Shown here: one piece after another, positions 50,796 through 59,178 of the stretch
How positions within the stretch are numbered: position 1 is the stretch's first letter
How the letters are laid out: every line of letters begins with the position of its first letter
Assembly (NCBI RefSeq): GCF_018687895.1
Contig: NZ_CP061307.1
Span: 310,001-374,000 of the forward strand
Direction of reading: 5' to 3'
Origin: Polynucleobacter sp. JS-JIR-II-50
Lineage (GTDB): Bacteria > Pseudomonadota > Gammaproteobacteria > Burkholderiales > Burkholderiaceae
DNA: 64,000 nucleotides
Position numbers and translations under genes: made by a program
Notes under the pieces: model-generated
Seen by the model: the letters and a program-made list of their open reading frames with translations, nothing else
Database searches by the model: none
Told to the model about the DNA's origin: nothing

Positions 50796-51613
50796 GCGGC
50801 AATCCTCAAGGCTTGTGCAGAGAATCGACTAAAGCAACGGTGCCTCTCATTATTGGATAAAGCCAAAACTTTAGTGAGTGCATCTGCATAAACACACTCT
50901 TTTGCAAGAATAGAGAATGACCCAGCAATCTCCACATGAACCTCAGAAAAATTCTGGGCTAGAGGGTTGATGATATGGCTCTTCTGACCATCTCTTTTTG
51001 CAAAGTAAAGGCTGCTGGTAGCAATAGCTCCATCTTTCAAAGAACCAATATCAATTAACTCCCCAGGTGTCTCAGGATGGCGAACTTGAATTGGTAGGGA
51101 GGTATTCCCAAAAACCCGTAGATCACCGCCAGCATTCACTGATCCGGATGTGATGCCCTCTGATATTAAGACTCTTACTGCCATATCTACCGCAAACCCT
51201 TTGGCGATTCCACCCAGATCAAGGCAGACTGGGCGGCAGGACTGTATCAAGTCAGGTGCTAGGAAGTGAATATCTTCAACGCCACCAAGCTCATGATTGG
51301 AGAAGTTAATGTGGCGAGGTAATAATCCTGCGGCAACAAGGCGATGACCGATTCCACAATTAAATAGGCCATCGGATTCAAGATGAACTTCTTTCGCAAT
51401 TCGGATGACTTGCGCAGTCCACGGATGAATTTCAATGGCCTCTAAGTGGGCGCGTTGATTCATTTGGCTTAGCTCACTTTGAGGATTATGAAATCCCATG
51501 AGGTCATGAATATTCTGAATGACTGCAAAAGCATTATTAATAGCCTCTTGCCCATCATCTTGAGTTATGGAGATCTCTACAAAGGTGCCAAGAAGCGGTT
51601 TGCAGCGAAGCAT
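50792..51613 (-). CDS. apbE: FAD:protein FMN transferase (ApbE)
   Basis: A 273-aa ApbE that attaches FMN covalently to Thr/Ser of flavoproteins using FAD and Mg2+. It has LRCKPLLGTFVEISI, VCLDLGGIAKGFAVD and GSVNAGGDLRVFG, plus GAIATSS near the active site. No signal peptide or lipobox is visible at the annotated ATG, so either it acts in the cytoplasm or the true start lies elsewhere. It is directly downstream (two bases) of the FMN-binding-domain protein gene, its probable substrate. Confidence 0.9.
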   Translation of the reverse strand: MLRCKPLLGTFVEISITQDDGQEAINNAFAVIQNIHDLMGFHNPQSELSQMNQRAHLEAIEIHPWTAQVIRIAKEVHLESDGLFNCGIGHRLVAAGLLPRHINFSNHELGGVEDIHFLAPDLIQSCRPVCLDLGGIAKGFAVDMAVRVLISEGITSGSVNAGGDLRVFGNTSLPIQVRHPETPGELIDIGSLKDGAIATSSLYFAKRDGQKSHIINPLAQNFSEVHVEIAGSFSILAKECVYADALTKVLALSNNERHRCFSRFSAQALRIAA

Positions 51614-51615
51614 TA

Positions 51616-52173
51616 TTACTTTCCAGGATTTGGTTTTGAATTAAAGTTCTTCAGGGCTAGGTCATATAAAACGGTTACCCGCTTCACTCCATCGGTGAGG
51701 TGTTTGCAAGATAAAGTGGCGCCACCAATATTCTGAATATCTTGATTGAGCTTGATGGGGTCGTTTGCAGTCTTGCCTACAAACTGTTTGCGCCATTGCG
51801 CTTCCACTACTTCATAACCATAAGACTCAACGTATTCCAAAACTTCGATACCAGCGATACTGCCATTTGGGTTGATAGCAACGGCATAGGTAATCATTTC
51901 ATGTTTGCCTATGACTTCGTCAACCACAAACCAGCTGCCATCACCCGCCCTCCAGATACGATCGCCCTGAAACGGGTAACGAATACTGGATGCGATACGC
52001 ATCTTTTCTTGTAGATCATCTGTAATGATGATGGGATATTTCGTCAGTATGTTATTGGGGAAAAGAATTTTTTGAGCTTGCTCTGCAGAAACGTAAATTT
52101 TTGCATGGGCCATGATGGGTGTGCTCATCATGGCCAAGCTAAAGATTACAAGTGGGTTTGGTTTCCAATTCAT
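51616..52173 (-). CDS. Periplasmic FMN-binding-domain protein, likely ApbE substrate
   Basis: A 185-aa protein with a signal peptide (to about residue 24, IMAHA) and one FMN-binding domain as in NqrC/RnfG/NosR. The flavinylation motif GGATLS is at residues 150-155; the acceptor would be Ser155 where most have Thr. A Cys (157) follows. It sits in an operon with ApbE and a His-rich membrane protein, which suggests extracytoplasmic electron transfer. The partner reductant and acceptor are unknown; iron is suggested by the Fur boxes upstream. Confidence 0.85.
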   Translation of the reverse strand: MNWKPNPLVIFSLAMMSTPIMAHAKIYVSAEQAQKILFPNNILTKYPIIITDDLQEKMRIASSIRYPFQGDRIWRAGDGSWFVVDEVIGKHEMITYAVAINPNGSIAGIEVLEYVESYGYEVVEAQWRKQFVGKTANDPIKLNQDIQNIGGATLSCKHLTDGVKRVTVLYDLALKNFNSKPNPGK

Positions 52174-52203
52174 TGAGTAATTAGTAGAGTAATAAATGAA
52201 ATC

Positions 52204-52383
52204 TTAGGCAGTCAGCAATTCATTTGCTTCATTACAAAGCGCTAGAATTTCTGGGCTAATGTCTTTGAGGGTGGATAATTTTTCAAACATCATCAGCGCT
52301 CTTTCCTTGGCGGCTTGACATTGATTGGATTGAAACTTCACTAAGTGACTTAAAGCGGCAACTAATAGGTTCTGAATTTCCAT
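52204..52383 (-). CDS. Small hypothetical protein (59 aa) inside the Fur operon
   Basis: A 59-aa helical protein (MEIQNLLVAALSHLVKF, then KERALMMFEKLSTL, ending ANELLTA) with two Cys. The start ATG lies 12 bases after the outer-membrane protein stop, and the FMN-binding protein gene begins 30 bases after its own stop, so it belongs to the same transcript. No family is known to me. Its conserved place in the operon would be the test of whether it is functional. Confidence 0.6.
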   Translation of the reverse strand: MEIQNLLVAALSHLVKFQSNQCQAAKERALMMFEKLSTLKDISPEILALCNEANELLTA

Positions 52384-52395
52384 AAGTTCTTTCGC

Positions 52396-53310
52396 TTAAT
52401 TAAGTGGGAAACCAACTTTGACAATGAATTCATTTACTGAGTGGCTATCCCAGACGCGAGCATCCGAGCATTCAGCCTCTCCGCCACCCATGCAAGTCCC
52501 GCCAGCGAGTTGATAGCGCCAAGCACCAGTAACCCACCAGTCTTTGGCTGCGTAGTGCATATTGGGGCCTACAAAAGTGGCTCTTTGAACTTGATTACGT
52601 AAATTCAGCTCTGAATAATCATTATGAAAGCGAGCCTCTACACCGGCCGACCATTTGGGGGCAAAGCGATAGCTCGCGCCCACCAGGAAATCGAGCATCG
52701 ATTCAGGAACGTTGCCGTTTTCAATAAACTTTAAGCGCTCATTCGCGGCCACAACGTTGCCCGCCAAAATTAATCGATCATCAATAAAATTAGATTGCAG
52801 TAAAAGTCTCGCCTCGAGCTCATCTTTATTTCTTCCCCATGTCGGCTCTAAATAAAGCCCTACACCCACAGGTGAAGTCACTGGATTGGTGATGCGATAA
52901 ATCGCTTCTAGAGAGCCGCCTTCAATACCGCTTTTCTTATATGCTGTAGATGGGTCATGCGAAGAAGGCACACCGTAGCCGCCGGTACAGGTTGGAGTCT
53001 CCCCACATGCTTCTGGATTGGTGTAATTTTGGTTTGCACTAGTGTAGTAAGAGTTGATATAGCCAGCTACTTGCAGGTCGTTAGTCAAACCATATTCCAG
53101 TTCGGTCCTGGCGGTTAATGCATCGTACGTTCCTGCTGCTTGCTGTTGATTGAGTTGCAGGCGCTGCTCAAATTCCAACTTGCCCTTAGGCTGCAAATCT
53201 AAGGTGTAGATCCAGCCAAATACTCCCTCACCCGCTTGGGCTAAAGAGAAGTGAAGTGTGGCAACTAAGAAGAGGCTAAAGGCAAGAAGTCTATTAATGG
53301 TCAATTTCAT
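52396..53310 (-). CDS. Outer-membrane beta-barrel protein of the Fur operon (DUF6662-like)
   Basis: A 304-aa secreted protein with a signal peptide (to about residue 26, LAQA), then alternating beta strands with many aromatic residues and a C-terminal strand ending in GFPLN. Two Cys pairs occur (CGETPTCTGG, GGTCMGGGEAEC). It resembles proteins annotated DUF6662. It is first of the operon, behind two Fur boxes. ATG 53310 is preferred, with AAGGG just before it; the frame extends nine codons further upstream. It may be an iron-related porin. Confidence 0.75.
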   Translation of the reverse strand: MKLTINRLLAFSLFLVATLHFSLAQAGEGVFGWIYTLDLQPKGKLEFEQRLQLNQQQAAGTYDALTARTELEYGLTNDLQVAGYINSYYTSANQNYTNPEACGETPTCTGGYGVPSSHDPSTAYKKSGIEGGSLEAIYRITNPVTSPVGVGLYLEPTWGRNKDELEARLLLQSNFIDDRLILAGNVVAANERLKFIENGNVPESMLDFLVGASYRFAPKWSAGVEARFHNDYSELNLRNQVQRATFVGPNMHYAAKDWWVTGAWRYQLAGGTCMGGGEAECSDARVWDSHSVNEFIVKVGFPLN

Positions 53311-53342
53311 GGTCCCTTGAGGTTGGTGGTTATCCATCTAAA

Positions 53343-53385
53343 TGAGAATGGTTCTCAATATATCACTAGATGAGAATGATTCTCA
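53343..53385 (-). promoter_or_regulatory. Two tandem Fur boxes
   Basis: TGAGAATGGTTCTCA (53343-53357) and TGAGAATGATTCTCA (53371-53385) are 15-bp palindromes that match the proteobacterial Fur core (TGATAATNATTATCA) with G/C variants typical of betaproteobacteria. They are spaced 28 bp apart. They lie upstream of the 53310 start and would repress the operon when iron is plentiful. Confidence 0.9.
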
Positions 53386-53461
53386 ACTAAATAAAATAAC
53401 CATGACCTAAGAAATGGCGAAATCTATAGGCCTATTCTTTTTGCTTGTAAGATTTCCCCAA

Positions 53462-53704
53462 ATGAACGCTGAGTCCTTAGAAAAATTGGTTTTAATGAAG
53501 ATGCCTTTTGGCAAGCACGCAGGGCGTGCCTTGGCTGACTTGCCAGGTAATTATTTGGCGTGGTTTGCTCGCGAAGGTTTTCCTAAGAGCGAGCTTGGTG
53601 AATTACTGGAATTAATGCACACCTTAGATCACAATGGTTTGCGTGGTCTCTTGGCGCCAATTCAGCGGGCACATGGCCTGCAAGCTAAATCTAAATTACT
53701 TTGA
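53462..53704 (+). CDS. DUF3820 protein
   Basis: An 80-aa protein with LVLMKMPFGKHAGRALADLPGNYLAWFAREGFPKSELG, the DUF3820 signature. The family is often called putative quorum-sensing-regulated, but the function is unknown. The start at ATG 53462 (MNAESLEKLV) fits the family; the frame is open to 53414 upstream. It converges on the nuclease gene with a nine-base tail overlap. It is divergent from the Fur operon and may share its promoter gap. Confidence 0.8.
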   Translation: MNAESLEKLVLMKMPFGKHAGRALADLPGNYLAWFAREGFPKSELGELLELMHTLDHNGLRGLLAPIQRAHGLQAKSKLL

Positions 53705-54718
53705 GCGAATAATCAGTGTGACGCGGTTACGTTCGTAAGTCACGGTGGATGATTCTGGCGGGCTGCTTTGAATTAGGCTTACCTTTAACTTGGCCTGCGA
53801 TTCAATTTGCGAAGAAATCTGTTTTGCAAGAGTTTCATTGCGGTCATATTGAATCTGAATACTTGCCACGTTGCCCGACTTGATGTTGTTAATGACGTCA
53901 TTGAGCTTGTTTGGGGAGTAATCGTCAAAAAATACTGGGTACCATCCACCAACAAGAGTCTTTTGCCCCTTGATTTCATTGGCCTTTGCCGATGTATTCC
54001 TTGAGTTGCTGCCTTCGTCTACGGGTAAATGAAAGTCAATTCCTGTCTTTTGCACTAATTCTTGATAGGAGATGGGAGGAGTCATGGCTGCCTCATTGGT
54101 GTTTTCAATCCAATAGGCCCAAGCAGTATTTTTGTTGGAGTCATATATCAACTTGTATAAATGGCTAGGAATCGTTACGCGACTTCTGCCAATGCTGCCG
54201 CTACTGCCAATCGAGCCTGTATAAACGTAAATGTCACCAGCAGATCTTTTGACATAAGCTCTAGTTGGCTCCTCGACGTTCTTAGCCCATAGTCCCTGAT
54301 TGTTTTGCCTTGCCTGCGGCATCATATTGGCCAATGAGAAAGATTGAGCCATTGAGCGTTCATTACTCATATCACCTGCTGGGGCGTTATGACCCCTATC
54401 AAAGCCGCTGCCACGGTAATCCGAGAGCAGGGCTCGTTCGGAGAAGGGTAGTCTAGCTTCTTCATAAAACTGGTTGCTTCTTTTTGGATGTGGGGTAGAG
54501 AGCTGCTCCCGATTGAGTCTCTCAACGGTATAGATTGGCTTTTTATCCTGAGGAGAGTAGTAGATGGCGAAACTATCAAAGCAAAGGTCGCGCCCCATTT
54601 GCTGACTCTTTGGTATTTGCTGAGCTGGAAATAGATCTTTACAGTCTTCGAAAGCCGCAAGCGCATTGAATGAGGCGGAAATCGCTAAAAGGGCAAGAAT
54701 ATGGCGAAGGGATTTCAT
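53696..54718 (-). CDS. Secreted DNA/RNA non-specific endonuclease with extra C-terminal domain
   Basis: A 340-aa protein with a signal peptide (to about residue 21) and a beta-beta-alpha-metal nuclease domain of the NUC1/EndoG type. The DRGH motif with catalytic His110 lies in GFDRGHNAPAGDM, and the Mg-binding Asn region is MMPQARQNNQGLW. It would degrade nucleic acid in the periplasm or outside. Residues ~255-340 do not belong to the nuclease fold; they look like an alternating strand-helix domain. A role in nutrient scavenging or defence is possible. Confidence 0.88.
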   Translation of the reverse strand: MKSLRHILALLAISASFNALAAFEDCKDLFPAQQIPKSQQMGRDLCFDSFAIYYSPQDKKPIYTVERLNREQLSTPHPKRSNQFYEEARLPFSERALLSDYRGSGFDRGHNAPAGDMSNERSMAQSFSLANMMPQARQNNQGLWAKNVEEPTRAYVKRSAGDIYVYTGSIGSSGSIGRSRVTIPSHLYKLIYDSNKNTAWAYWIENTNEAAMTPPISYQELVQKTGIDFHLPVDEGSNSRNTSAKANEIKGQKTLVGGWYPVFFDDYSPNKLNDVINNIKSGNVASIQIQYDRNETLAKQISSQIESQAKLKVSLIQSSPPESSTVTYERNRVTLIIRSK

Positions 54719-55226
54719 GGGCTCTTAGTGTATGACCTCCAATTCCCATGTGCCCATTTTTTTATCTTGGACTAGCTCCAGAGCCAATAAGAATCTGAGC
54801 TCTCTTGATCTTTTTCTGCCCATCAAAATGCATTTTTCCCCTGGGGAATGCCTTGTAAATAGTGCCTGGCAATAAGCGTCGTCTTGCTACTACCCCTAGA
54901 AAATTACAGGAGTCATAGCACTAGATGTATGGTTTTTTTGACTGAATTTTTGGTCAAAAACACAAAAAAGTCCTGATCAGGCCATTTTTTTATAGAGTGA
55001 AATTAGTGCCCCCTAACTTCTATAAGTCATTGATTATATTAAGATATATATGCTTATGGAGTTGCATATGCGGGATCTCCCGGATTCCTAGATCAATAAG
55101 TTATTGATTTCTACTTCTTTATTCTTGACTTGATATAAGAAACTTCTTAGGATGACCCATGTTTTTTAAATATTGCAATGCAGCATAAAAGAGTAGTCTC
55201 GTTTTTTGAGGCCTTGCAAACAATGA
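54719..55226. other. 508-bp intergenic region
   Basis: Holds no convincing open frame. Visible elements are an 8-bp stem TTTTTGAC/GTCAAAAA near 54930-54957, a CCTGATCAGG palindrome at 54973-54982, several AT-rich TATAT stretches, and the promoter at 55125. The -10/-35 for the nuclease gene should lie at the left end but was not pinned. Confidence 0.35.
55125..55153 (+). promoter_or_regulatory. Candidate sigma-70 promoter for the lytic transglycosylase gene
   Basis: TTGACT (55125-55130), a 17-base spacer and TAGGAT (55148-55153). The predicted start of transcription near 55160 gives a leader of about 65 bases. Confidence 0.45.
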
Positions 55227-56219
55227 ATGAGTAAATGTTTTCCTAACAATTTGAGCGATATGCAGAATGCACAGTTAAGTGTTTTGACTGCTAAAGAGCT
55301 GCTAGCGCACGCCATGGCTCCTGCCTATCGAGTCATTAATGGCCTACTCGTTTTAACTGTATTTATGGTGGTTGGGCTTTGGCTCTCAGGCAATGGTACT
55401 AATGCCGGCGCTTTTGATCTTGCCCGCATCCTAGTCCCTGATGAAGCGCGCCATATGGTTTGGAGCAACGGTTTTGGCATGCTCAATCAATATAAAGAGT
55501 CCAATGAAGTATCGACCGCCCAGGTTGCTGATACTGAGATCGCTGCTGTGATTTATGGCAAGTCTAAGATTCCTGCTGCAATTAGTTTGACTAGCGCAAA
55601 GCAGCAGAACGTAGCTTTGTTAATGCCCTCTGTGGCGCAAATGCAGGTGAAGTCAATTTCTCATCTGTCCGATCGTATCCCCACATCCAAGATGGATCCA
55701 CAGGCCTTGGATAGTAACTTAATGGGCTCAATTCAGAATCAACGTGCTGTAGCAGACTTCTTTGAGAAGAAATACAGTCTCGATCGCGCCAAGATTGAAG
55801 AGTATGTTTCAAACACGATCTTAATTGCAAAAGAGGTCAACATAGACCCAGTACTTTTGTTAGCAGTGATCTCCGTGGAATCTAACTTCAACCCAAACAC
55901 CAAAAGTCACGCCGGTGCCGAAGGCCTCATGCAAGTGATGACTTCAGTACATAAAGATAAGTATGCAATCTTTGGCGGAACTTCCGAAGCGGCTAAGCCT
56001 GAAGTCAATATCCGTGTTGGCGCCTATATTTTGAAATACCTCATTGCTACAGCCGGTTCATTGCGTAATGGCCTAAAGTACTACGTTGGCGCTGCGAACG
56101 CTGAGGATGATGGCGGCTACGCAGATAAAGTGATGGCTGAAAGAAATCGTCTGATTGGTTTGTGTCAAAACCGTTCGCCTAATCGCTTGACGCTGAACGG
56201 CAAGGATTTGCGTTCTTAA
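55227..56219 (+). CDS. Membrane-anchored lytic transglycosylase (SLT family)
   Basis: A 330-aa protein with a membrane helix (residues ~38-54) as anchor, an extended ~120-residue linker with no motif, and a C-terminal SLT domain. The catalytic Glu218 lies in LLLAVISVESNFNP, then SHAGAEGLMQVM and LKYYVGAANA. It cuts the glycan strand of peptidoglycan to form 1,6-anhydro ends. ATG 55227 is used; a Met at codon 12 would also work, as no ribosome-binding site is clear. A terminator follows. Confidence 0.88.
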   Translation: MSKCFPNNLSDMQNAQLSVLTAKELLAHAMAPAYRVINGLLVLTVFMVVGLWLSGNGTNAGAFDLARILVPDEARHMVWSNGFGMLNQYKESNEVSTAQVADTEIAAVIYGKSKIPAAISLTSAKQQNVALLMPSVAQMQVKSISHLSDRIPTSKMDPQALDSNLMGSIQNQRAVADFFEKKYSLDRAKIEEYVSNTILIAKEVNIDPVLLLAVISVESNFNPNTKSHAGAEGLMQVMTSVHKDKYAIFGGTSEAAKPEVNIRVGAYILKYLIATAGSLRNGLKYYVGAANAEDDGGYADKVMAERNRLIGLCQNRSPNRLTLNGKDLRS

Positions 56220-56253
56220 TAAACTAGATCGTTGCTTGATCTAAGAAAATATA

Positions 56254-56277
56254 AAAAGCCACCCTCGGGTGGCTTTT
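56254..56277. terminator. Rho-independent terminator
   Basis: The stem AAAAGCCACC / GGTGGCTTTT has a CTCG loop, 35 bases after the transglycosylase stop and 22 bases before the convergent FKBP gene end. Confidence 0.85.
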
Positions 56278-56298
56278 GTTTTGCTGGTATCTGAATGC

Positions 56299-56646
56299 TT
56301 AGTTAACGCCGTGTAACTCCACATCAAACACGAGAGTCGCGTTTGGAGGAATTACGCCACCCGCACCGCGAGGACCATAACCCATCTCAGAAGGGATGAC
56401 AAGGGTGCGTTTTCCACCAATTTTCATGCCCGCAACGCCTTCATCCCAGCCCTTAATCACATGTCCAGCGCCCAAAGGGAAGCTAAAGAGTTGACCGCGA
56501 TCTAATGAGCTATCAAACTTTTGACCCTTATGATCAGCAGCTTTCTCATCAAACAGCCAGCCGGTGTAATGTACATCCACATGATTTCCTTTTGTAGCTT
56601 CTTTTCCTTCGCCAACAACGGTATCGATTTTTTTGAGTTCACTCAT
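56299..56646 (-). CDS. FKBP-type peptidyl-prolyl cis-trans isomerase
   Basis: A 115-aa single-domain FKBP, a proline isomerase and folding chaperone. It has [65 protein letters not shown], the full FK506-binding pocket. No signal peptide, so cytoplasmic. It stands alone between convergent and divergent neighbours. Confidence 0.93.
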   Translation of the reverse strand: MSELKKIDTVVGEGKEATKGNHVDVHYTGWLFDEKAADHKGQKFDSSLDRGQLFSFPLGAGHVIKGWDEGVAGMKIGGKRTLVIPSEMGYGPRGAGGVIPPNATLVFDVELHGVN

Positions 56647-56733
56647 GATGTTTTCCTATTTCACACAAATTGATTGGCTAGTATATTCTGAGCTCTGTAA
56701 ATTCCTTTGGTAATGATGCTTTAGCAAAAACGT

Positions 56734-57750
56734 ATGACAAATTATTGGCCAAATTCTGCGTATAGCAATCTAGCCATCAGTTCCAATGATCAGTTGTTGG
56801 TGACAGATGACTTTTTGCGTACTTATATGGAGAGACCGGAGCTCAAGCTGGTTCCTGAATCCTGCCCTATCGAACGCGCACTCCATCGGCGCTTAACTGA
56901 AAACCCTCGCACAGATATTGCTGATGATGAAATCTCGGCAATGGCGGATGAGGATATTCAGGAGAACTATCGAGTTTGGCTGCGTTATCGCAAGCGTTTA
57001 TTAGCGGCAAGCTCCCTAGAGAATTTTTATATGAGTTTATTTAAAGGCGAGGGAGTAGATGTGCCGCCTTTATTTATTGCTCAACTCGCCCAAATTTTCA
57101 TTAGGCATATCTTGGGTAGTGATGTGCATCCTCTGGAAGCCCGTATGGGCGAGCTCTTTTTCAGAACTCAGAAGATTTCCGTTATCGAAGATGGCATCGT
57201 GATGGGCGCAGATGATGAGGTGGTTGCTCGCAATGCCCAAGCTAGTGATACCGGCAACATCATGGATTTGCTTAAAGGCAAGTCAATGACGATGCGCTCA
57301 GCCGATCTAGATGTGCTTCATGAAGACAATGCTGATAGCTATTGGACTCGAAACGAAGATTTTGATTTGGCGGTACAGTTAAATTTTGGGCATGAGCCTA
57401 TCAATCTTTTTTGTCGCGTATTAGAGAAGTGGATAAAGCATTTTCTGGGCGTTAGCGTACGCATTACCCCCATGCAGCAAATTACTGATCCCAAGTGGTC
57501 ATGGCATGTTGGCTTAGATGCAGCCGCTACCGAAATACTGAATAAGCTTTACAACAAAGAGTTGGTTGAGGCAGATGAGTTACAGAAGGTAATTTGTTTA
57601 TTCCGCCTAGACTTTATCGATGAGGCTGCTGTAGCTCAAGCGCAGGCTGGCAAGCCGGTATATATGGCTATTGCCATGAACGACCACCAGCAGCTTAAAT
57701 TAAAGCCCCAAAACTTATTGTTTAACTTGCCGTTAGCTAAAACTTCTTAG
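56734..57750 (+). CDS. DUF6352 family protein
   Basis: A 338-aa acidic protein that matches the DUF6352 family in its opening MTNYWPNSAYSNL, LVTDDFLRTYMERPELKLVPESC and RALHRRL. The family is widespread in Burkholderiales and has no assigned role. No membrane segment or catalytic motif is seen. It converges with the MFS gene with a four-base overlap. Confidence 0.8.
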   Translation: MTNYWPNSAYSNLAISSNDQLLVTDDFLRTYMERPELKLVPESCPIERALHRRLTENPRTDIADDEISAMADEDIQENYRVWLRYRKRLLAASSLENFYMSLFKGEGVDVPPLFIAQLAQIFIRHILGSDVHPLEARMGELFFRTQKISVIEDGIVMGADDEVVARNAQASDTGNIMDLLKGKSMTMRSADLDVLHEDNADSYWTRNEDFDLAVQLNFGHEPINLFCRVLEKWIKHFLGVSVRITPMQQITDPKWSWHVGLDAAATEILNKLYNKELVEADELQKVICLFRLDFIDEAAVAQAQAGKPVYMAIAMNDHQQLKLKPQNLLFNLPLAKTS

Positions 57751-58943
57751 GCCTGTACTCGTGATTTTCTTCGCTGCTGAGCAAGCCAGAAGATCGCAAG
57801 ACCACTTACTACAACAGGGATGAGTGATCCCCAATTGAGTATGCTCCAACCATGCGATGTGACTAGGGCGCCCGATCCAAAGGAAGTGAAGGCCATCGTT
57901 CCGAAGACAAGGAAATTAATAGCAGCCTGTGCTTTATCTCGCTCATTGGGTTGATAGGCAGTCATCGCTAAAGAGGTGGCGCCAGTAAATAAAAAGTTCC
58001 AGCCAACGCCGAGTAAAAATAAAGCGATAAAGAATTGGTGGAGATCGGTTCCGGTAAGAGCGATTGCAATGCAGATGAAGTTTAGAAGCACCCCAGTCCC
58101 CATCACTTTTAATACCCCAAATCGTTGGATGAGTGATCCTGTAAAAAATCCGGGAGCAAACATCCCAATCACATGCCACTCCAGAACTAATGCAGTGTCC
58201 GAAAATGGTAGCCCACAGATTTGCATTGCTAGTGGTGTCGCAGCCATCAGCAGATTCATAACCCCGTACCCTAATGCTGCACCAATGATGGCAACCATAA
58301 AGACGGGTTGCTGGAGAATGACTTTTAAGGGGCGTCCATCAGTAAGTGCATGCTGGGTCTTGAGCTCTTGTGGAAAACGAATGAACTGCATCACGAAGAT
58401 GCCAATGAACCCGGCAATCGATAGGGTGAGATAGGCTCCCAGAAAGGCGGTATCAAACAGATCTCGCGTCCAGGAGGCTAGATTGGGTCCAATGACTGCG
58501 CCAAGGATGCCACCAGCTAATACCCAGGAAATCGCCTTATCGCGTTGACTGTGGTCTGTCAGCTCAGCTGCGGCGAAGCGATAGAGCTGCCCATTGGCGC
58601 TGTAATAGCCTGCAATAAAGGTGCCCAAGACCAACAGCCAAAAGTTTCCAGTAATGGCGGCGTACGCGCATAGAAGCGCTGAGAGCATTGCTACTAACAA
58701 GCCTAACTGGAAAGAGACTCTGCGCCCAAAGTAGTTTTGAGATTTGGCCACAATGGAGGTAGAAAAGGCGCCCCCGACAACATAGCCCATGACGGGTAGG
58801 GTGGCCATCCAGCTAGCTGGCGCGAGGCTGAGCCCCACCAGCCCATTAATAGCAATAAAAGTGACGTTATTGGTGAGGAAGAGCCCCTGACAAATGATCA
58901 GCAGCACCAGATTTTTATTGAGTAAAGGATGTTTGCTGGTCAT
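57747..58943 (-). CDS. MFS transporter
   Basis: A 398-aa major facilitator with twelve helices. The loop 2-3 region is KSQNYFGRRVSFQLGLLVA (an MFS motif A variant), and a long cytoplasmic loop with KTQHALTDGRPLK divides the halves. Its substrate is unknown. No regulatory gene is adjacent. It is divergent from isocitrate dehydrogenase across 235 bases with no gene. Confidence 0.85.
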   Translation of the reverse strand: MTSKHPLLNKNLVLLIICQGLFLTNNVTFIAINGLVGLSLAPASWMATLPVMGYVVGGAFSTSIVAKSQNYFGRRVSFQLGLLVAMLSALLCAYAAITGNFWLLVLGTFIAGYYSANGQLYRFAAAELTDHSQRDKAISWVLAGGILGAVIGPNLASWTRDLFDTAFLGAYLTLSIAGFIGIFVMQFIRFPQELKTQHALTDGRPLKVILQQPVFMVAIIGAALGYGVMNLLMAATPLAMQICGLPFSDTALVLEWHVIGMFAPGFFTGSLIQRFGVLKVMGTGVLLNFICIAIALTGTDLHQFFIALFLLGVGWNFLFTGATSLAMTAYQPNERDKAQAAINFLVFGTMAFTSFGSGALVTSHGWSILNWGSLIPVVVSGLAIFWLAQQRRKSRVQA

Positions 58944-59178
58944 GGCTTGCAGTGTACGTTGAATTTGAGGCTGAAGTTGTCTTGGTGGATTCCCTTAAAT
59001 TGCCCTTTATTAGGCGCTTTAAGGTGCAAAACCGGCATTTTTACCAAGCCTGATGATTTAAAATGGATAACTCGCCTCATTGGCAAAAGGTGCGCTAAAA
59101 GCGACTTGCAAAATGTGGATTTGAGGGCGGCAGGGTAAAAACCTGACTCTGTAATTTTTCAATATTGAGGAAACATTC

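Noticed and set aside
54719..55226. Possible small RNA or tRNA in the 508-base gap
   Set aside because: No tRNA-like cloverleaf and no promoter plus terminator pair enclosing a short transcript; only isolated hairpins.
57976..58434. A 152-codon + strand frame antisense to the MFS gene
   Set aside because: Proline- and Ile/Met-rich composition mirrors the antisense of membrane helices. Not protein-like, and no ribosome-binding site.
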